43,412 nucleotides of DNA from an uncultured Treponema sp. (GCA_946540605.1 CAMNIU010000251.1:1-43412); one strand, 5' to 3'; shown: positions 9,142 through 17,996, numbered from the stretch's first letter. The notes: generated from the letters alone by a model not told the origin. Numbers and translations: made by a program.

Positions 9142-10211
9142 ATCAGTTCTAAGTCATCTCCAGCAAGATCCCAAAGTCTCTGTGAAATCTGCTCCAGCGG
9201 CAAAACTTCACAGGACCCTCCGTTTTCATAAGCAGCTTTTGGCATTCCATAAATTACACAGGTTTCAGAACTCTGGGTAATTGTATAAGCTCCTATATTT
9301 TTTAAATGCAGACATTCCTTTGCCCCATCTGCACCCATACCGGTAAGCACAACAGCAATACAGTCAGGCCCAAAAACATTAGCTGCGCTTTCAAACATTT
9401 TATCTACAGACGGTCGCAAAAAGTTGATTGGGGCATCATGATTTAAAATCATTCTAAAGCCATCTTCAGGATGAGCAACAAAAGTAAGATGAACATCTGA
9501 AGGTGCAAAATAAACATGTCCCGGAAGTGCGGCAGTATTATTCTGAGCAAGATGTACCGGAACATGAGCTTCCTGAGCCAGCCAGCTGATTAGATTTTTA
9601 TCAAAGAAGGAATTTATATGCTGAGTAATAAAAACAGGGAGCGTAAAATGTTTCCCCACCCCCTTAAGAAGTTCCAGCAATGCGCCGGGACCTCCGGTTG
9701 AAACTCCTACAAGAACAGCCTTAAATTTACGCTTACTGACATCTTTTGGTAAAACCTGAAGTGGAGCTGTATAACTGCCATCTTCATTTATAGAAGGAAC
9801 TACCGAAACAGGATGATTTTCAAAAAGGACCGAACACTTTATGTCTAAAATATGCTGCTCTAAATATTTTGTATATTCATTGATTTTTTCTGAAGAAAAA
9901 TTAATAAACTGCGGCATTTCCAGGTAATTTATATTCTTTGATGAATAATATGTTTTTTCACCTGGTGAGTAATAAATCAAAGTTGGAATTTCTGCAGTAT
10001 GACAATAATCTGTCAAAGCTGTACTTCTTTCACTGTCAAAAAGAGTTTTTTCCGTAATAATAAAATCCGGTTTGAGTTCTCGACTCAGAGATTTTAATGA
10101 GTTATAGGAAACTGCTTCTCCAACCCAGGAAAGCTTTTTAGTTTTTAGAATTATTTCTTTGAGAACTGAACGAATAATTGCCGAAGAATCTGCTACAAGA
10201 ACTTGAATCAT
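9138..10211 (-). CDS. cheB: CheB-type methylesterase with degenerate receiver domain
   Basis: About 357 aa. The C-terminal methylesterase domain has its full triad: S171 in GVSTGGPG, H198 in ITQHIN and D295 in GMGADGA. The N-terminal receiver-like domain (about 1-110) has lost key residues. The acidic pair is VLVADSS instead of VDDS, and the phosphoacceptor aspartate is replaced by E54 (DFIITEK). Phosphorylation control by CheA is therefore unlikely in the usual way; Glu may mimic the phosphorylated state. I start at the ATG at 10211, which has GGAGGAG just upstream and overlaps the previous TGA as ATGA. Confidence 0.9.
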   Translation of the reverse strand: MIQVLVADSSAIIRSVLKEIILKTKKLSWVGEAVSYNSLKSLSRELKPDFIITEKTLFDSERSTALTDYCHTAEIPTLIYYSPGEKTYYSSKNINYLEMPQFINFSSEKINEYTKYLEQHILDIKCSVLFENHPVSVVPSINEDGSYTAPLQVLPKDVSKRKFKAVLVGVSTGGPGALLELLKGVGKHFTLPVFITQHINSFFDKNLISWLAQEAHVPVHLAQNNTAALPGHVYFAPSDVHLTFVAHPEDGFRMILNHDAPINFLRPSVDKMFESAANVFGPDCIAVVLTGMGADGAKECLHLKNIGAYTITQSSETCVIYGMPKAAYENGGSCEVLPLEQISQRLWDLAGDDLELI

Positions 10212-10639
10212 AACTCCTCCAGAAAACAATCATTCAAATAATTTACTGTCTGTCGTACATCCATTAGCATTCTAAGCCGCTCTTCTTTGAAACTGCAGGC
10301 TAGAAAACCAAGCTTCTTAAACTGTTCGCTGTAAAAATCCGAAAAAAGCCCAAACTCTCTTAAATCTATCATACACACCTTGCATTCTTGAGTTGTCAGA
10401 AGAGACAATCGTTTGCCATTCACATCCTTTAAAACTATCATTGTTTTAATAGAAGATTCGCGGGGAATCTGTATAAACTGTGAGGCAATTTCATCAAAAT
10501 CAAAAAATCCCGATTTCTGATCGCTGAGCAGGGAAAGATTTAAATCTTTTACACCTACACTGGAAGCAACATAGTCACTTGGAATCAGAAAATCAATTTG
10601 AGGATAGGTAATACAAATGAATCTTTCAAGCTGCGGCAA
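10208..10639 (-). CDS. Divergent CheW-like coupling protein
   Basis: About 143 aa. The order of strands and the overall length fit a CheW/SH3-like fold (an ITYPQIDFLIPSDYV start, a TMIVLKD middle strand), but sequence similarity to CheW is weak. The only plausible start is TTG at 10639, overlapping the end of cheW by 14 nt, with AAAGAGA just upstream. The next in-frame ATG lies deep in the gene. The context (between cheW and cheB, with overlaps on both sides) supports a coupling or adaptor role. It could be an inhibitor or a docking variant rather than a true CheW. Confidence 0.65.
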   Translation of the reverse strand: MPQLERFICITYPQIDFLIPSDYVASSVGVKDLNLSLLSDQKSGFFDFDEIASQFIQIPRESSIKTMIVLKDVNGKRLSLLTTQECKVCMIDLREFGLFSDFYSEQFKKLGFLACSFKEERLRMLMDVRQTVNYLNDCFLEEL

Positions 10640-11117
10640 TCTCTTTACCTACTTTTTGTATAATATCCTGTACCTTTAAAACAAAAACATCCTGTCCGTT
10701 TATTGTAAGCGTACCTTCATAAAATTCAGATAATTCAGCTTCTGAAAAATGAACAACATCTTTTTCTGTCGCAGTGAAAAAGTCTTTTACATCGGTAATT
10801 CGGAAACAAGAATGGCTTTCATCATTCAAAACGATGAAGAGCATTGACTGAGGTGCCTCGTAACCTTCGAGTGCCGCAGGATTAATTACTACATAAGGAT
10901 CGCCGTAACGGTTAAGAACACCGTCTACATAAGGTGGAACAAAAGGAAGTGGGAATACGGTCGCATCCCGTAGGATTTCTTTTACATTTTCCGCAGGTAT
11001 TGCTAAACGTTTTTCTCCGATGGTGAAAATCAGCCAGACAGCTTTTTTGTCTTTTTGTTTTTCTTCTGTTTTTTCTATTTTAACATTTTTAATCAGTGAT
11101 AAAATCTCTTCTGCCAT
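10626..11117 (-). CDS. cheW: CheW-type coupling protein, first gene of chemosensory operon
   Basis: About 163 aa. A CheW domain is clear from AVWLIFTIGEKRLAIPAENV, the VFPLPFVPPYVDGVLNRYGD segment and the DVFVLKVQDII C-terminal strand. It joins CheA to the receptor array. I start at the ATG at 11117 (MAEEIL). The longer reading uses a TTG at 11156 that coincides with the -35 box of the promoter, so it cannot be translated from that transcript. The ATG lacks a Shine-Dalgarno sequence and lies 9 nt after the -10 box, so the mRNA is probably leaderless or nearly so. Confidence 0.88.
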   Translation of the reverse strand: MAEEILSLIKNVKIEKTEEKQKDKKAVWLIFTIGEKRLAIPAENVKEILRDATVFPLPFVPPYVDGVLNRYGDPYVVINPAALEGYEAPQSMLFIVLNDESHSCFRITDVKDFFTATEKDVVHFSEAELSEFYEGTLTINGQDVFVLKVQDIIQKVGKEIAAA

Positions 11118-11126
11118 AGTGTTTCT

Positions 11127-11156
11127 ATTATACAGTACAAAAGGAGAAATCGGCAA
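11127..11156 (-). promoter_or_regulatory. Promoter of the chemosensory operon
   Basis: On the minus strand, TTGCCG (11156-11151), an 18-bp spacer and a perfect TATAAT (11132-11127) lie 9 nt before the cheW ATG. The -35 box begins immediately after the glgP terminator, so the operon has its own start. Confidence 0.75.
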
Positions 11157-11158
11157 GA

Positions 11159-11184
11159 AAAAACGGGCCTTTCGGCCCGTTTTT
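11159..11184 (-). terminator. Rho-independent terminator after glgP
   Basis: A perfect 11-bp inverted repeat (11159-11169 with 11174-11184, loop of 4) has the G+C-rich core CGGGCC/GGCCCG and ends in a T-run on the minus strand. It starts 1 nt after the glgP stop codon. Confidence 0.92.
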
Positions 11185-11185
11185 A

Positions 11186-13630
11186 TTAGAACTCTACTTT
11201 TTTAAGATGCCAGATGTCGCGAACATAATCTTCGATTGTTCGATCGCTCGAGAACTTACCGGCATTGGCAATGTTCTTAAGTGCCATCTTCGCCCAGCCC
11301 TTCTTATCGGCATAAGCTGCAGCAATCTTCTCACGGGCTTTAGAGTAAGAATCAAAGTCTGCAAGAACATAGTAAACATCAGGACGCTGACCTTCTACAC
11401 CATAAATCAAAGAATCGTGAAGCTCCTTGAAAAGCTGATGGGTCGGGTCATAAGTACCGTCTACCAGCTGCTCAACAACCTTTGCAAGAGCTGGGTTGCG
11501 GTCCAGATATTCCTGTGGATTATAAGAATGTTCTGCTTCCATCTTCTTGATTTCTTCTGTAAGAAGTCCGAATACAAAGCCGTTTTCTTTTCCGGCTTCT
11601 TCGAAAATCTCAATGTTAGCACCATCCATTGTACCAAGTGTGAGTGCACCATTGAGCATAAACTTCATGTTTGAAGTTCCCGATGCTTCGAGACCTGCTG
11701 TAGAAATCTGTTCAGAAACATCTGCTGCAGGGAAGATTTTTTCTGCAACAGAAACGCGGTAGTTTTCTACGAATACAACGCGAATCTTTCCGCGAACACG
11801 GCGGTCGTTATTAATGCGTTCTGCAACAGTATTAATCAATTTGATGATTGATTTTGCACGGCGATAACCACTTGCTGCCTTTGCACCAAAAATGAAAGTA
11901 CGAGCCGGTGGGTTATAACTTGGGTCTTCTACAAGACGGTTGTAAATATACATAACGTGCAGAATATTCAAGAGCTGGCGTTTGTACTCATGGAGACGCT
12001 TAACCTGAACATCAAAAATGCTTTCCGGATCAAGGAACTCATTCTGAGCGTGCTTGAGGTAGTCTGCGAGAGCCTGCTTGTTTTCTGTTTTAATACGGAT
12101 AAGTTCATTGATTGATTCTTCATCATCAAGGAACTTTTCAAGGCCTTTAAGCTTAGACAAATCCTTTTCCCAGCCGTGACCAATGCGGTCTGTAATGAAC
12201 TTTGCAAGCTGTGGGTTTGCGTTCAAAAGCCAGCGTCGCTGTGTAATACCATTAGTCTTGTTATTGAATTTTTCTGGATAAAGGCTATACCAGTCTTTAA
12301 GTTCTGCAGTCTTCAAAAGTTCTGTATGAAGTTCTGCAACACCGTTTACGCTGAAGCAGGCGTGAATAGCCATCCATGCCATGTAAACCATATTGTTATG
12401 GATGATTGCCATATGCTCGTGCTTGTAGTAGTCGTTAGGGAATTTCTGGCGCAGCTCAATTACAAGGCGGCGGTTGATTTCTTCAACAATCTGATATACA
12501 CGAGGGAGAAGTCCCTGGAAGATTTCAATCGGCCACTTCTCAAGTGCTTCTGCAAGAATTGTGTGGTTTGTATAAGCAAAGGTATGAGTTACTACATCCC
12601 AGGCTTCATCCCAGCTTACATTGTATTCATCAATCAAGATACGCATAAGCTCAGGAATTGCAACTACCGGGTGAGTATCATTGAGCTGAATTACATGAAG
12701 GTCTGCAAACTTAGAGAAGTCTGTTCCATGGTCTGCAACATAGTGGCGAACAAGGTCCTGCAAAGAAGCAGAACTGAAGAAGTACTGCTGTTTAAGGCGG
12801 AGAGCCTTTCCGCTTGGACCGTTATCGTTAGGATAGAGAACGCGGCTGATATTTTCTGCGCTGTTCTGGCGCTCTACGGCACGGTTATAATCCATGTTGT
12901 TAAAAAGCTGAAGGTCAAATCCATTTGGAGATGAAGCCTGCCACAAGCGCAAAGTATTTACAGTTTTTGTATCAAAACCAATGATTGGCATATCATAAGG
13001 AGTTGCAGTTACTTCTTCTGCATTCTCAATGAAGAAACGTGGGTTTCCTTCCGGAGTTTTTCCGTAAGCAATGTTTCCGCCAAACTTTACGGTTACGGCA
13101 AGGTCTGAACGTTTAATTTCCCAAGGGTCGCGGTGCTGAAGCCAGTTATCCGGATATTCAACCTGGTAGCCGTCTTCTATGCGCTGCTCGAACATACCGT
13201 ATTCGTAACGGATTCCATATCCATGTCCAGGATAGTCGAGGGTTGCAAGAGAATCGAGGAAGCAGGCTGCGAGTCGGCCAAGACCACCATTACCAAGACC
13301 TGCATCAGGCTCTTCATCTTCAATCATATTGAAGTCGATGTTCATTTCTTTAAGAACTTCGGTTACAGACTCTTTTATACCACAGTTGATGAGATTGTTA
13401 CTTAAAGCTCGTCCCATCAAAAATTCTGCAGAAAGATAATAAAGCTGTTTTGTAGGCTTTTTATCATATTCATTGCGGGTTGCCATCCAGTTAGGCATAA
13501 TTAACTCAAGTGCCGAAGCAGATACAGCATCAAAAAGGTCATGTTTATTGGCCTGAGAAATATCCTTTCCATACTGACGGCGAAGTCGTGCAGAAAGGTT
13601 TGCCTTAAATTGTTCCTTGTCGAATTCCAT
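11186..13630 (-). CDS. glgP: Glycogen/maltodextrin phosphorylase
   Basis: 814 aa, the usual bacterial length. It removes glucose-1-phosphate from alpha-1,4-glucans with pyridoxal phosphate. Conserved blocks are visible: the N-terminal YYLSAEFLMGRAL, the glycine-rich DAGLGNGGLGRLAACFLDS, VIQLNDTHP, and the PLP-lysine region EASGTSNMKFMLNGALTLGT. The ATG has CCGGAGG 9 nt upstream. It follows glgX by 19 nt, so the two act together: phosphorolysis by GlgP and debranching by GlgX. Confidence 0.97.
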   Translation of the reverse strand: MEFDKEQFKANLSARLRRQYGKDISQANKHDLFDAVSASALELIMPNWMATRNEYDKKPTKQLYYLSAEFLMGRALSNNLINCGIKESVTEVLKEMNIDFNMIEDEEPDAGLGNGGLGRLAACFLDSLATLDYPGHGYGIRYEYGMFEQRIEDGYQVEYPDNWLQHRDPWEIKRSDLAVTVKFGGNIAYGKTPEGNPRFFIENAEEVTATPYDMPIIGFDTKTVNTLRLWQASSPNGFDLQLFNNMDYNRAVERQNSAENISRVLYPNDNGPSGKALRLKQQYFFSSASLQDLVRHYVADHGTDFSKFADLHVIQLNDTHPVVAIPELMRILIDEYNVSWDEAWDVVTHTFAYTNHTILAEALEKWPIEIFQGLLPRVYQIVEEINRRLVIELRQKFPNDYYKHEHMAIIHNNMVYMAWMAIHACFSVNGVAELHTELLKTAELKDWYSLYPEKFNNKTNGITQRRWLLNANPQLAKFITDRIGHGWEKDLSKLKGLEKFLDDEESINELIRIKTENKQALADYLKHAQNEFLDPESIFDVQVKRLHEYKRQLLNILHVMYIYNRLVEDPSYNPPARTFIFGAKAASGYRRAKSIIKLINTVAERINNDRRVRGKIRVVFVENYRVSVAEKIFPAADVSEQISTAGLEASGTSNMKFMLNGALTLGTMDGANIEIFEEAGKENGFVFGLLTEEIKKMEAEHSYNPQEYLDRNPALAKVVEQLVDGTYDPTHQLFKELHDSLIYGVEGQRPDVYYVLADFDSYSKAREKIAAAYADKKGWAKMALKNIANAGKFSSDRTIEDYVRDIWHLKKVEF

Positions 13631-13649
13631 GAAATAAACCTCCGGATAT

Positions 13650-15785
13650 TTATTTACTCATTAAAATGACAGTTGCCCCTGAAATCAAAACATAACGTCT
13701 CTGTTCGCTCAGAAGTTCTTCATTTCCTTTTTCTAATATATCATCAGGACTTTCAAATGCAGTGTCCGCAACGCGGTGCCATTTTTTGTTTCCTGGTAAT
13801 GTCGGTAATGTAATTGTAAGGTCATACTTGTCAAGATTTGTGGCTACATAAAAATCATTGTCTACCTCAAGCCCATTAAGCTTAAAGGCAAGAAAGCGGT
13901 TCATCTTTGCCCAGTCTGGAACCTTAGCATTAATATCATACCACGATATCTCTGGAATTGCACTTGTCTCGTAGGTATCGCGGAAAAACTTAATTCTACT
14001 GAAAATATTATGAGATTTGCGAAGATCTATCAACAAAGATGTAAATCGCACAAGCCCCTTGTTTTTTTCTGCAAGTTCCCAATTGAACCAGCTGAGTTCA
14101 TTATCCTGACAATAAGCATTATTGTTTCCATTTTGAGTTCGGCGCATCTCATCGCCACCAAGCATCATTGGTACACCCTGCGAAACAAAAAGATAAATCA
14201 ATGCGTTCTTTATTGTCTGAAGACGTGCATGTTCAATTTTTGGATTAGTACACTCCCCTTCAAAACCGTAGTTATAGCTGAGGTTATCATCTGAACCATC
14301 TCGGTTACATTCCCCATTTTCTTCGTTGTGCTTGCTGTTATAACTTACAAGGTCATTAAGCGTAAAACCATCATGCGCTGTAATAAAGTTGATTGAAGCA
14401 AGTGGAGTGCGGCCATCATGATTGTAGCAGTCTGAACTTCCGCTTATGCGGGTAGCTGCTGCAGTTGAAAAATGTTCATCGCCACGAATAAAACGTCGTA
14501 TATCATCTCTGAAACGACCATTCCATTCACTCCAGCGGTTTTTAGGCCCGCCAGGAAAGCCACCCAGCTGGTACAGCCCCGCACAATCCCAAGGCTCTGC
14601 AATTATTTTTGTGTGCGACAAAACCGGATCATCATTTATAGCCACAGTGAGAGACGGCAAATCTCCGAATATAGGAGCACCACTTGGAGAGCGACTCAAG
14701 ATAGAAGCCAGATCAAAACGGAAGCCGTCTACATGCATTTCTAAAACCCAGTAACGAAGACTGTCCAGAATAAAAGCGGAGGTTATAGGGTTATTGCAGT
14801 TTACGCTGTTTCCACAGCCACTGAAATTCATATAGTAATTTTTGTCGCTTGGAGGAAGCGAATAATAAACATCATTCTGAAGTCCGCGGAACTCAAAAGT
14901 GTATCCTCGCTCGTTTCCTTCGGCAGTATGATTGTATACAACATCAAGAATTACTTCGATTCCAGCCTTATGCAAATCTTTAACCATCTGCTTGAACTCG
15001 CGCACAGGACCACCCGGCCCCTTGTCTGCTGCATACGAAGTTTTAGGTGCAAAAAAACCGATTGTACTGTAGCCCCAGTAATTTACCAGAGTCTCGCCTG
15101 TACGCGGGTTTGTATTTGCATTTTCATTTTCATCAAATTCAAAAACAGGGAGAAGCTCAACAGCTGTAATACCGAGCCCCTTCAAATATTCTGCCTTCTG
15201 AGCGAAACCACAGTAAGTCCCCGCAATTTCGCGAGGCACACCAGAAGTTTCAGAAGCAGTAAAACCCTTTACATGAGTTTCATAGATTACCGTATGTTCA
15301 AGAGGACGATTGATTGGCCTGTCCCCTTCCCAATCAAAAGCCTGATCATCTACAACAACACACTTAGGAAAGTCCGACAGATCCTGAAGTTCGCCCCCTA
15401 GATTACCTTCAAAGCCCTGTTTCCACTGTTTGTTATATGAACGGAAAACAGAACCAGAAGTAAAGGCTTTTGCATAAGGATCAAAAAGATATTTATTGGA
15501 ATTAAAACGAAGTCCCTTTGGCGGAACATAAGGCCCGTCCACCTTGTAAAGATAGAGAGTGCCCGCTCCAAGTCCTTCTATATATATGTGCCAGATGTCG
15601 CCGGTCCTGTTGGCATGCAGGTCAAAATCAACCACCTTCGCCGGCTTCTGATCGTATTCACTGTCAAAAAGCACAAGGCTCACTTTGGTTGCATCGCGGC
15701 TATAAATCGAAAAATTAATGCCGCCCTCCATAAGCACCGCGCCAAAGCCCATCGGCTTTCCGTTATGAACCTTTATATCAGTCAT
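13650..15785 (-). CDS. glgX: Glycogen debranching enzyme (GlgX/isoamylase family)
   Basis: 711 aa, GH13 family. An N-terminal CBM48-like domain (about 10-110) precedes a (beta/alpha)8 barrel with ILDVVYNHTAEG, the nucleophile region VDGFRFDLA, the acid/base region IIAEPWDCAG and the third Asp in ITAHDGFTLND. It hydrolyses alpha-1,6 branches left by phosphorylase. The ATG at 15785 has no Shine-Dalgarno sequence but sits 9 nt after a TAAAAT box and directly beside a 9-bp inverted repeat, so the transcript may be leaderless and regulated there. Confidence 0.95.
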   Translation of the reverse strand: MTDIKVHNGKPMGFGAVLMEGGINFSIYSRDATKVSLVLFDSEYDQKPAKVVDFDLHANRTGDIWHIYIEGLGAGTLYLYKVDGPYVPPKGLRFNSNKYLFDPYAKAFTSGSVFRSYNKQWKQGFEGNLGGELQDLSDFPKCVVVDDQAFDWEGDRPINRPLEHTVIYETHVKGFTASETSGVPREIAGTYCGFAQKAEYLKGLGITAVELLPVFEFDENENANTNPRTGETLVNYWGYSTIGFFAPKTSYAADKGPGGPVREFKQMVKDLHKAGIEVILDVVYNHTAEGNERGYTFEFRGLQNDVYYSLPPSDKNYYMNFSGCGNSVNCNNPITSAFILDSLRYWVLEMHVDGFRFDLASILSRSPSGAPIFGDLPSLTVAINDDPVLSHTKIIAEPWDCAGLYQLGGFPGGPKNRWSEWNGRFRDDIRRFIRGDEHFSTAAATRISGSSDCYNHDGRTPLASINFITAHDGFTLNDLVSYNSKHNEENGECNRDGSDDNLSYNYGFEGECTNPKIEHARLQTIKNALIYLFVSQGVPMMLGGDEMRRTQNGNNNAYCQDNELSWFNWELAEKNKGLVRFTSLLIDLRKSHNIFSRIKFFRDTYETSAIPEISWYDINAKVPDWAKMNRFLAFKLNGLEVDNDFYVATNLDKYDLTITLPTLPGNKKWHRVADTAFESPDDILEKGNEELLSEQRRYVLISGATVILMSK

Positions 15786-15787
15786 AG

Positions 15788-15817
15788 TTCTAATATTTTA
15801 ACACAGTTATATTAGAA
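15788..15817. promoter_or_regulatory. Palindromic operator candidate at the glgX promoter
   Basis: TTCTAATAT (15788-15796), a 12-bp gap and ATATTAGAA (15809-15817) form a perfect 9-bp inverted repeat. It overlaps a plausible -10 box TAAAAT (minus strand 15800-15795) 9 nt before the glgX ATG. The matching -35 (TAGAAT) is poor, as is usual for activated or repressed promoters. Confidence 0.55.
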
Positions 15818-15833
15818 ATTCTAGTTTGATTTA

Positions 15834-16892
15834 TTATCTGGCAATTTCATGAATAATATCGGAAAATTCCTTTGAATGAGCTTCCAGAAGTCCGTGAGTT
15901 TCTCCTTTCATTATAAATATTTTTTTTACAGGAACCTTCAGCTTATCAAAATATTCCTGTGCCTGAATATGATTAGCCTGATAATCTCTGTCTCCATTTA
16001 TATTGTAGTAAGGAATTTCATATTCCAGCTTATCTTTTAATGAGAACTTATTGATTTCAGCAGAACTCCAGAAACGTTCATAAACGGCAAAGCCTGTTCC
16101 ATAATACTGCACGGCTCCAATAATATCTGAAATCGAATAATACGGATTAAAAATTATTGCAGCGACCATATTGTAATCTCTTCCCTTGGCAAACATATCA
16201 TAACCGTACTTTTTCATAAGTGCCTGACGTGCAAGAAGATATTCACGGGAATCTATACCACTGCTGAGCATTTCAAGATATTTACTGCTGGAATCATCAC
16301 CATAAGCCCATTTATAGGCAGCCTCAACAAAGGCTTTTTCATTTTCTTCCAAATCGACCACCTGACCTGTTCCGATATAGCAATCATAATATTCAGGATA
16401 GGCAAGAGCCAGATTTGCACCAAAGAGTGTTCCCCAGGAATGTCCCAGCAGAGTAATTTTTTCTTTTCCAAGATAATCCAAAATGAACTGTGTCATCTCA
16501 AGCCCATCCTGCATAAAAATATCATGAGTAAGCTCAAGACTATTCTGATCTGGAGTATAACTTTTTCCACAGTTTCGCTGATCCCAAGTTACGACTGTAT
16601 AAATATCAGACCATTTTCTTGTAAAGGCATAATCATAAGGACTAGTAGCAGAGCCTGGTCCACCATGCAGATAAAGAAGTACAGGGTTAGCCTTATTCTG
16701 ACCATAAATACTTATCCACTGTTTACTGCCGTTTATATCAACATAAAGCTCCTGATTAATTCCCCCCTTAGGAATTTTCGCATTGATTTTTCGACCTACA
16801 AAACGTACAACTGAAAAACTGACGATAAGAGTGCAAAGAATAATTAAAAACCATTTTAAAATGTTTAAGATTTTTTTAGATGCTTTTTTCAT
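15834..16892 (-). CDS. Membrane-anchored alpha/beta hydrolase (proline iminopeptidase-like, S33)
   Basis: About 352 aa. There is one N-terminal hydrophobic helix (about 10-32), then an alpha/beta hydrolase with oxyanion motif LYLHGGPGSA, WDQRNCGKS and the nucleophile elbow LGHSWGTLFG. The acid is likely in NGDRDYQ and the catalytic His in KGETHGLLEAH. HGGPG plus DQRG-like motifs are typical of proline iminopeptidase and related S33 hydrolases. The substrate is not predictable, and with an anchor it should act outside the membrane. I start at the ATG at 16892, which has GAGG upstream, instead of a TTG at 16910. It is separated from glgX by only 48 nt and could be cotranscribed with it. Confidence 0.88.
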   Translation of the reverse strand: MKKASKKILNILKWFLIILCTLIVSFSVVRFVGRKINAKIPKGGINQELYVDINGSKQWISIYGQNKANPVLLYLHGGPGSATSPYDYAFTRKWSDIYTVVTWDQRNCGKSYTPDQNSLELTHDIFMQDGLEMTQFILDYLGKEKITLLGHSWGTLFGANLALAYPEYYDCYIGTGQVVDLEENEKAFVEAAYKWAYGDDSSSKYLEMLSSGIDSREYLLARQALMKKYGYDMFAKGRDYNMVAAIIFNPYYSISDIIGAVQYYGTGFAVYERFWSSAEINKFSLKDKLEYEIPYYNINGDRDYQANHIQAQEYFDKLKVPVKKIFIMKGETHGLLEAHSKEFSDIIHEIAR

Positions 16893-16930
16893 AATAACCT
16901 CACTTAGCAAGCAAAAAAATTAAATGTTTT

Positions 16931-16959
16931 TTTATAATATTATTCAAACTCTTTAACAA
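16931..16959 (-). promoter_or_regulatory. Promoter of the alpha/beta hydrolase gene
   Basis: On the minus strand, TTGTTA (16959-16954), a 17-bp spacer and TATAAA (16936-16931) precede a leader of about 35 nt that includes a GAGG ribosome-binding site. Confidence 0.5.
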
Positions 16960-17013
16960 GCAAAATCTGTCACTAAAATTAAAAAAATATAAAAAAAATA
17001 CAATAAGAAAAGT

Positions 17014-17046
17014 ACAGTTGCCCTCTGACAATTCAACTGTTATAAT
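17014..17046 (+). promoter_or_regulatory. Promoter of era with flanking inverted repeat
   Basis: TTGCCC (17018-17023), a 17-bp spacer and a perfect TATAAT (17041-17046) lie 10 nt before the ATG, which has no Shine-Dalgarno sequence. ACAGTTG (17014-17020) and CAACTGT (17034-17040) form a perfect 7-bp inverted repeat bracketing the spacer. Confidence 0.7.
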
Positions 17047-17056
17047 CTATTACTAT

Positions 17057-17995
17057 ATGAATACTGAGAATCACGAAGAAATCAAATCAAACGAAAATAA
17101 CGCACCTCTGCGCACTGCTGTTGTGGCAATCATAGGACGCCCAAGTGCCGGAAAATCTACCTTCCTCAACACTGCCTGTCAGGAGCCGGTGAGCATTGTT
17201 TCGCCAATTCCGCAGACAACCCGCAACGCAATTAAGGGAATTGTAAATACATCTTTTGGCCAGCTGATTTTTATTGATACCCCCGGCTATCATGATTCTG
17301 AAAAGAAATTAAACCTTCGCCTGCGCAACGTAACAGAAAGCCAGCTGGAAGGAATTGATTGTGTTCTATATATAATTGACTCTACCCGTGCCCTTGGAGA
17401 GGAAGAAGCCCACACCGCTGCCCTGCTCAAAGACTTGCAGGCAAAAACTGTTGTAGCAATCAACAAGTGCGACCTTCCTGCCAGCAAGCCCCTCCCTATC
17501 CGCCAGTTTATAAGCGAGCAGTTGCCACAAGTGCCAGCCAGCCGCATTCTCGAAATGTCTGCCGAAAAGGATACCGGCATAAACGAAGTCCTCAAAGCCC
17601 TTTATGATATTTCTCCGGAAGGAGAGCCTGTTTACGACGAAGAGCTTTACACCGACCAGGACCTTACCTTCCGTGTCTGCGAAGTAATCCGTGGCGAAGC
17701 AATCAACCGCCTGCAGGACGAGATTCCCCACGCAGTTTATGTAGAGGTTGCAGATATTGAACACCGCAACGATGGCAAAAAGCTCTGGATACGAGCCTTC
17801 CTCTGTGTTGAGAGGGAAAGCCAGAAGGGAATTGTAATCGGCAAGGGAGCATCAAAAATCAAGGAAATAAGAACTGCTGCAGTACGCAAACTTTCTGAAA
17901 TTTATATACAGAAGATTGACCTGGACTTGCAGGTTAAGGTTGATAAGAACTGGCGTCAGAGGGATTACACGATTAATCGTTTGATTCCACAATAG
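17057..17995 (+). CDS. era: GTPase Era
   Basis: About 312 aa. Era binds 16S rRNA and acts in 30S subunit maturation. The GTPase domain shows G1 GRPSAGKS (27-34), the PQTTRN switch I, G3 DTPGYH, G4 NKCD and a SAEKDTG G5 region. The C-terminal KH domain has the GIVIGKGASKIKEI loop. The ATG at 17057 is chosen over an upstream TTG that falls inside the -35 box. The N-terminus has about 20 extra residues before the first strand, and the transcript is probably leaderless. Confidence 0.95.
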   Translation: MNTENHEEIKSNENNAPLRTAVVAIIGRPSAGKSTFLNTACQEPVSIVSPIPQTTRNAIKGIVNTSFGQLIFIDTPGYHDSEKKLNLRLRNVTESQLEGIDCVLYIIDSTRALGEEEAHTAALLKDLQAKTVVAINKCDLPASKPLPIRQFISEQLPQVPASRILEMSAEKDTGINEVLKALYDISPEGEPVYDEELYTDQDLTFRVCEVIRGEAINRLQDEIPHAVYVEVADIEHRNDGKKLWIRAFLCVERESQKGIVIGKGASKIKEIRTAAVRKLSEIYIQKIDLDLQVKVDKNWRQRDYTINRLIPQ

Positions 17996-17996
17996 A

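Noticed and set aside
12176-12934. 252-codon plus-strand frame inside glgP
   Set aside because: The opposite strand encodes conserved phosphorylase blocks throughout; Cys/Val/Asn-rich shadow product.
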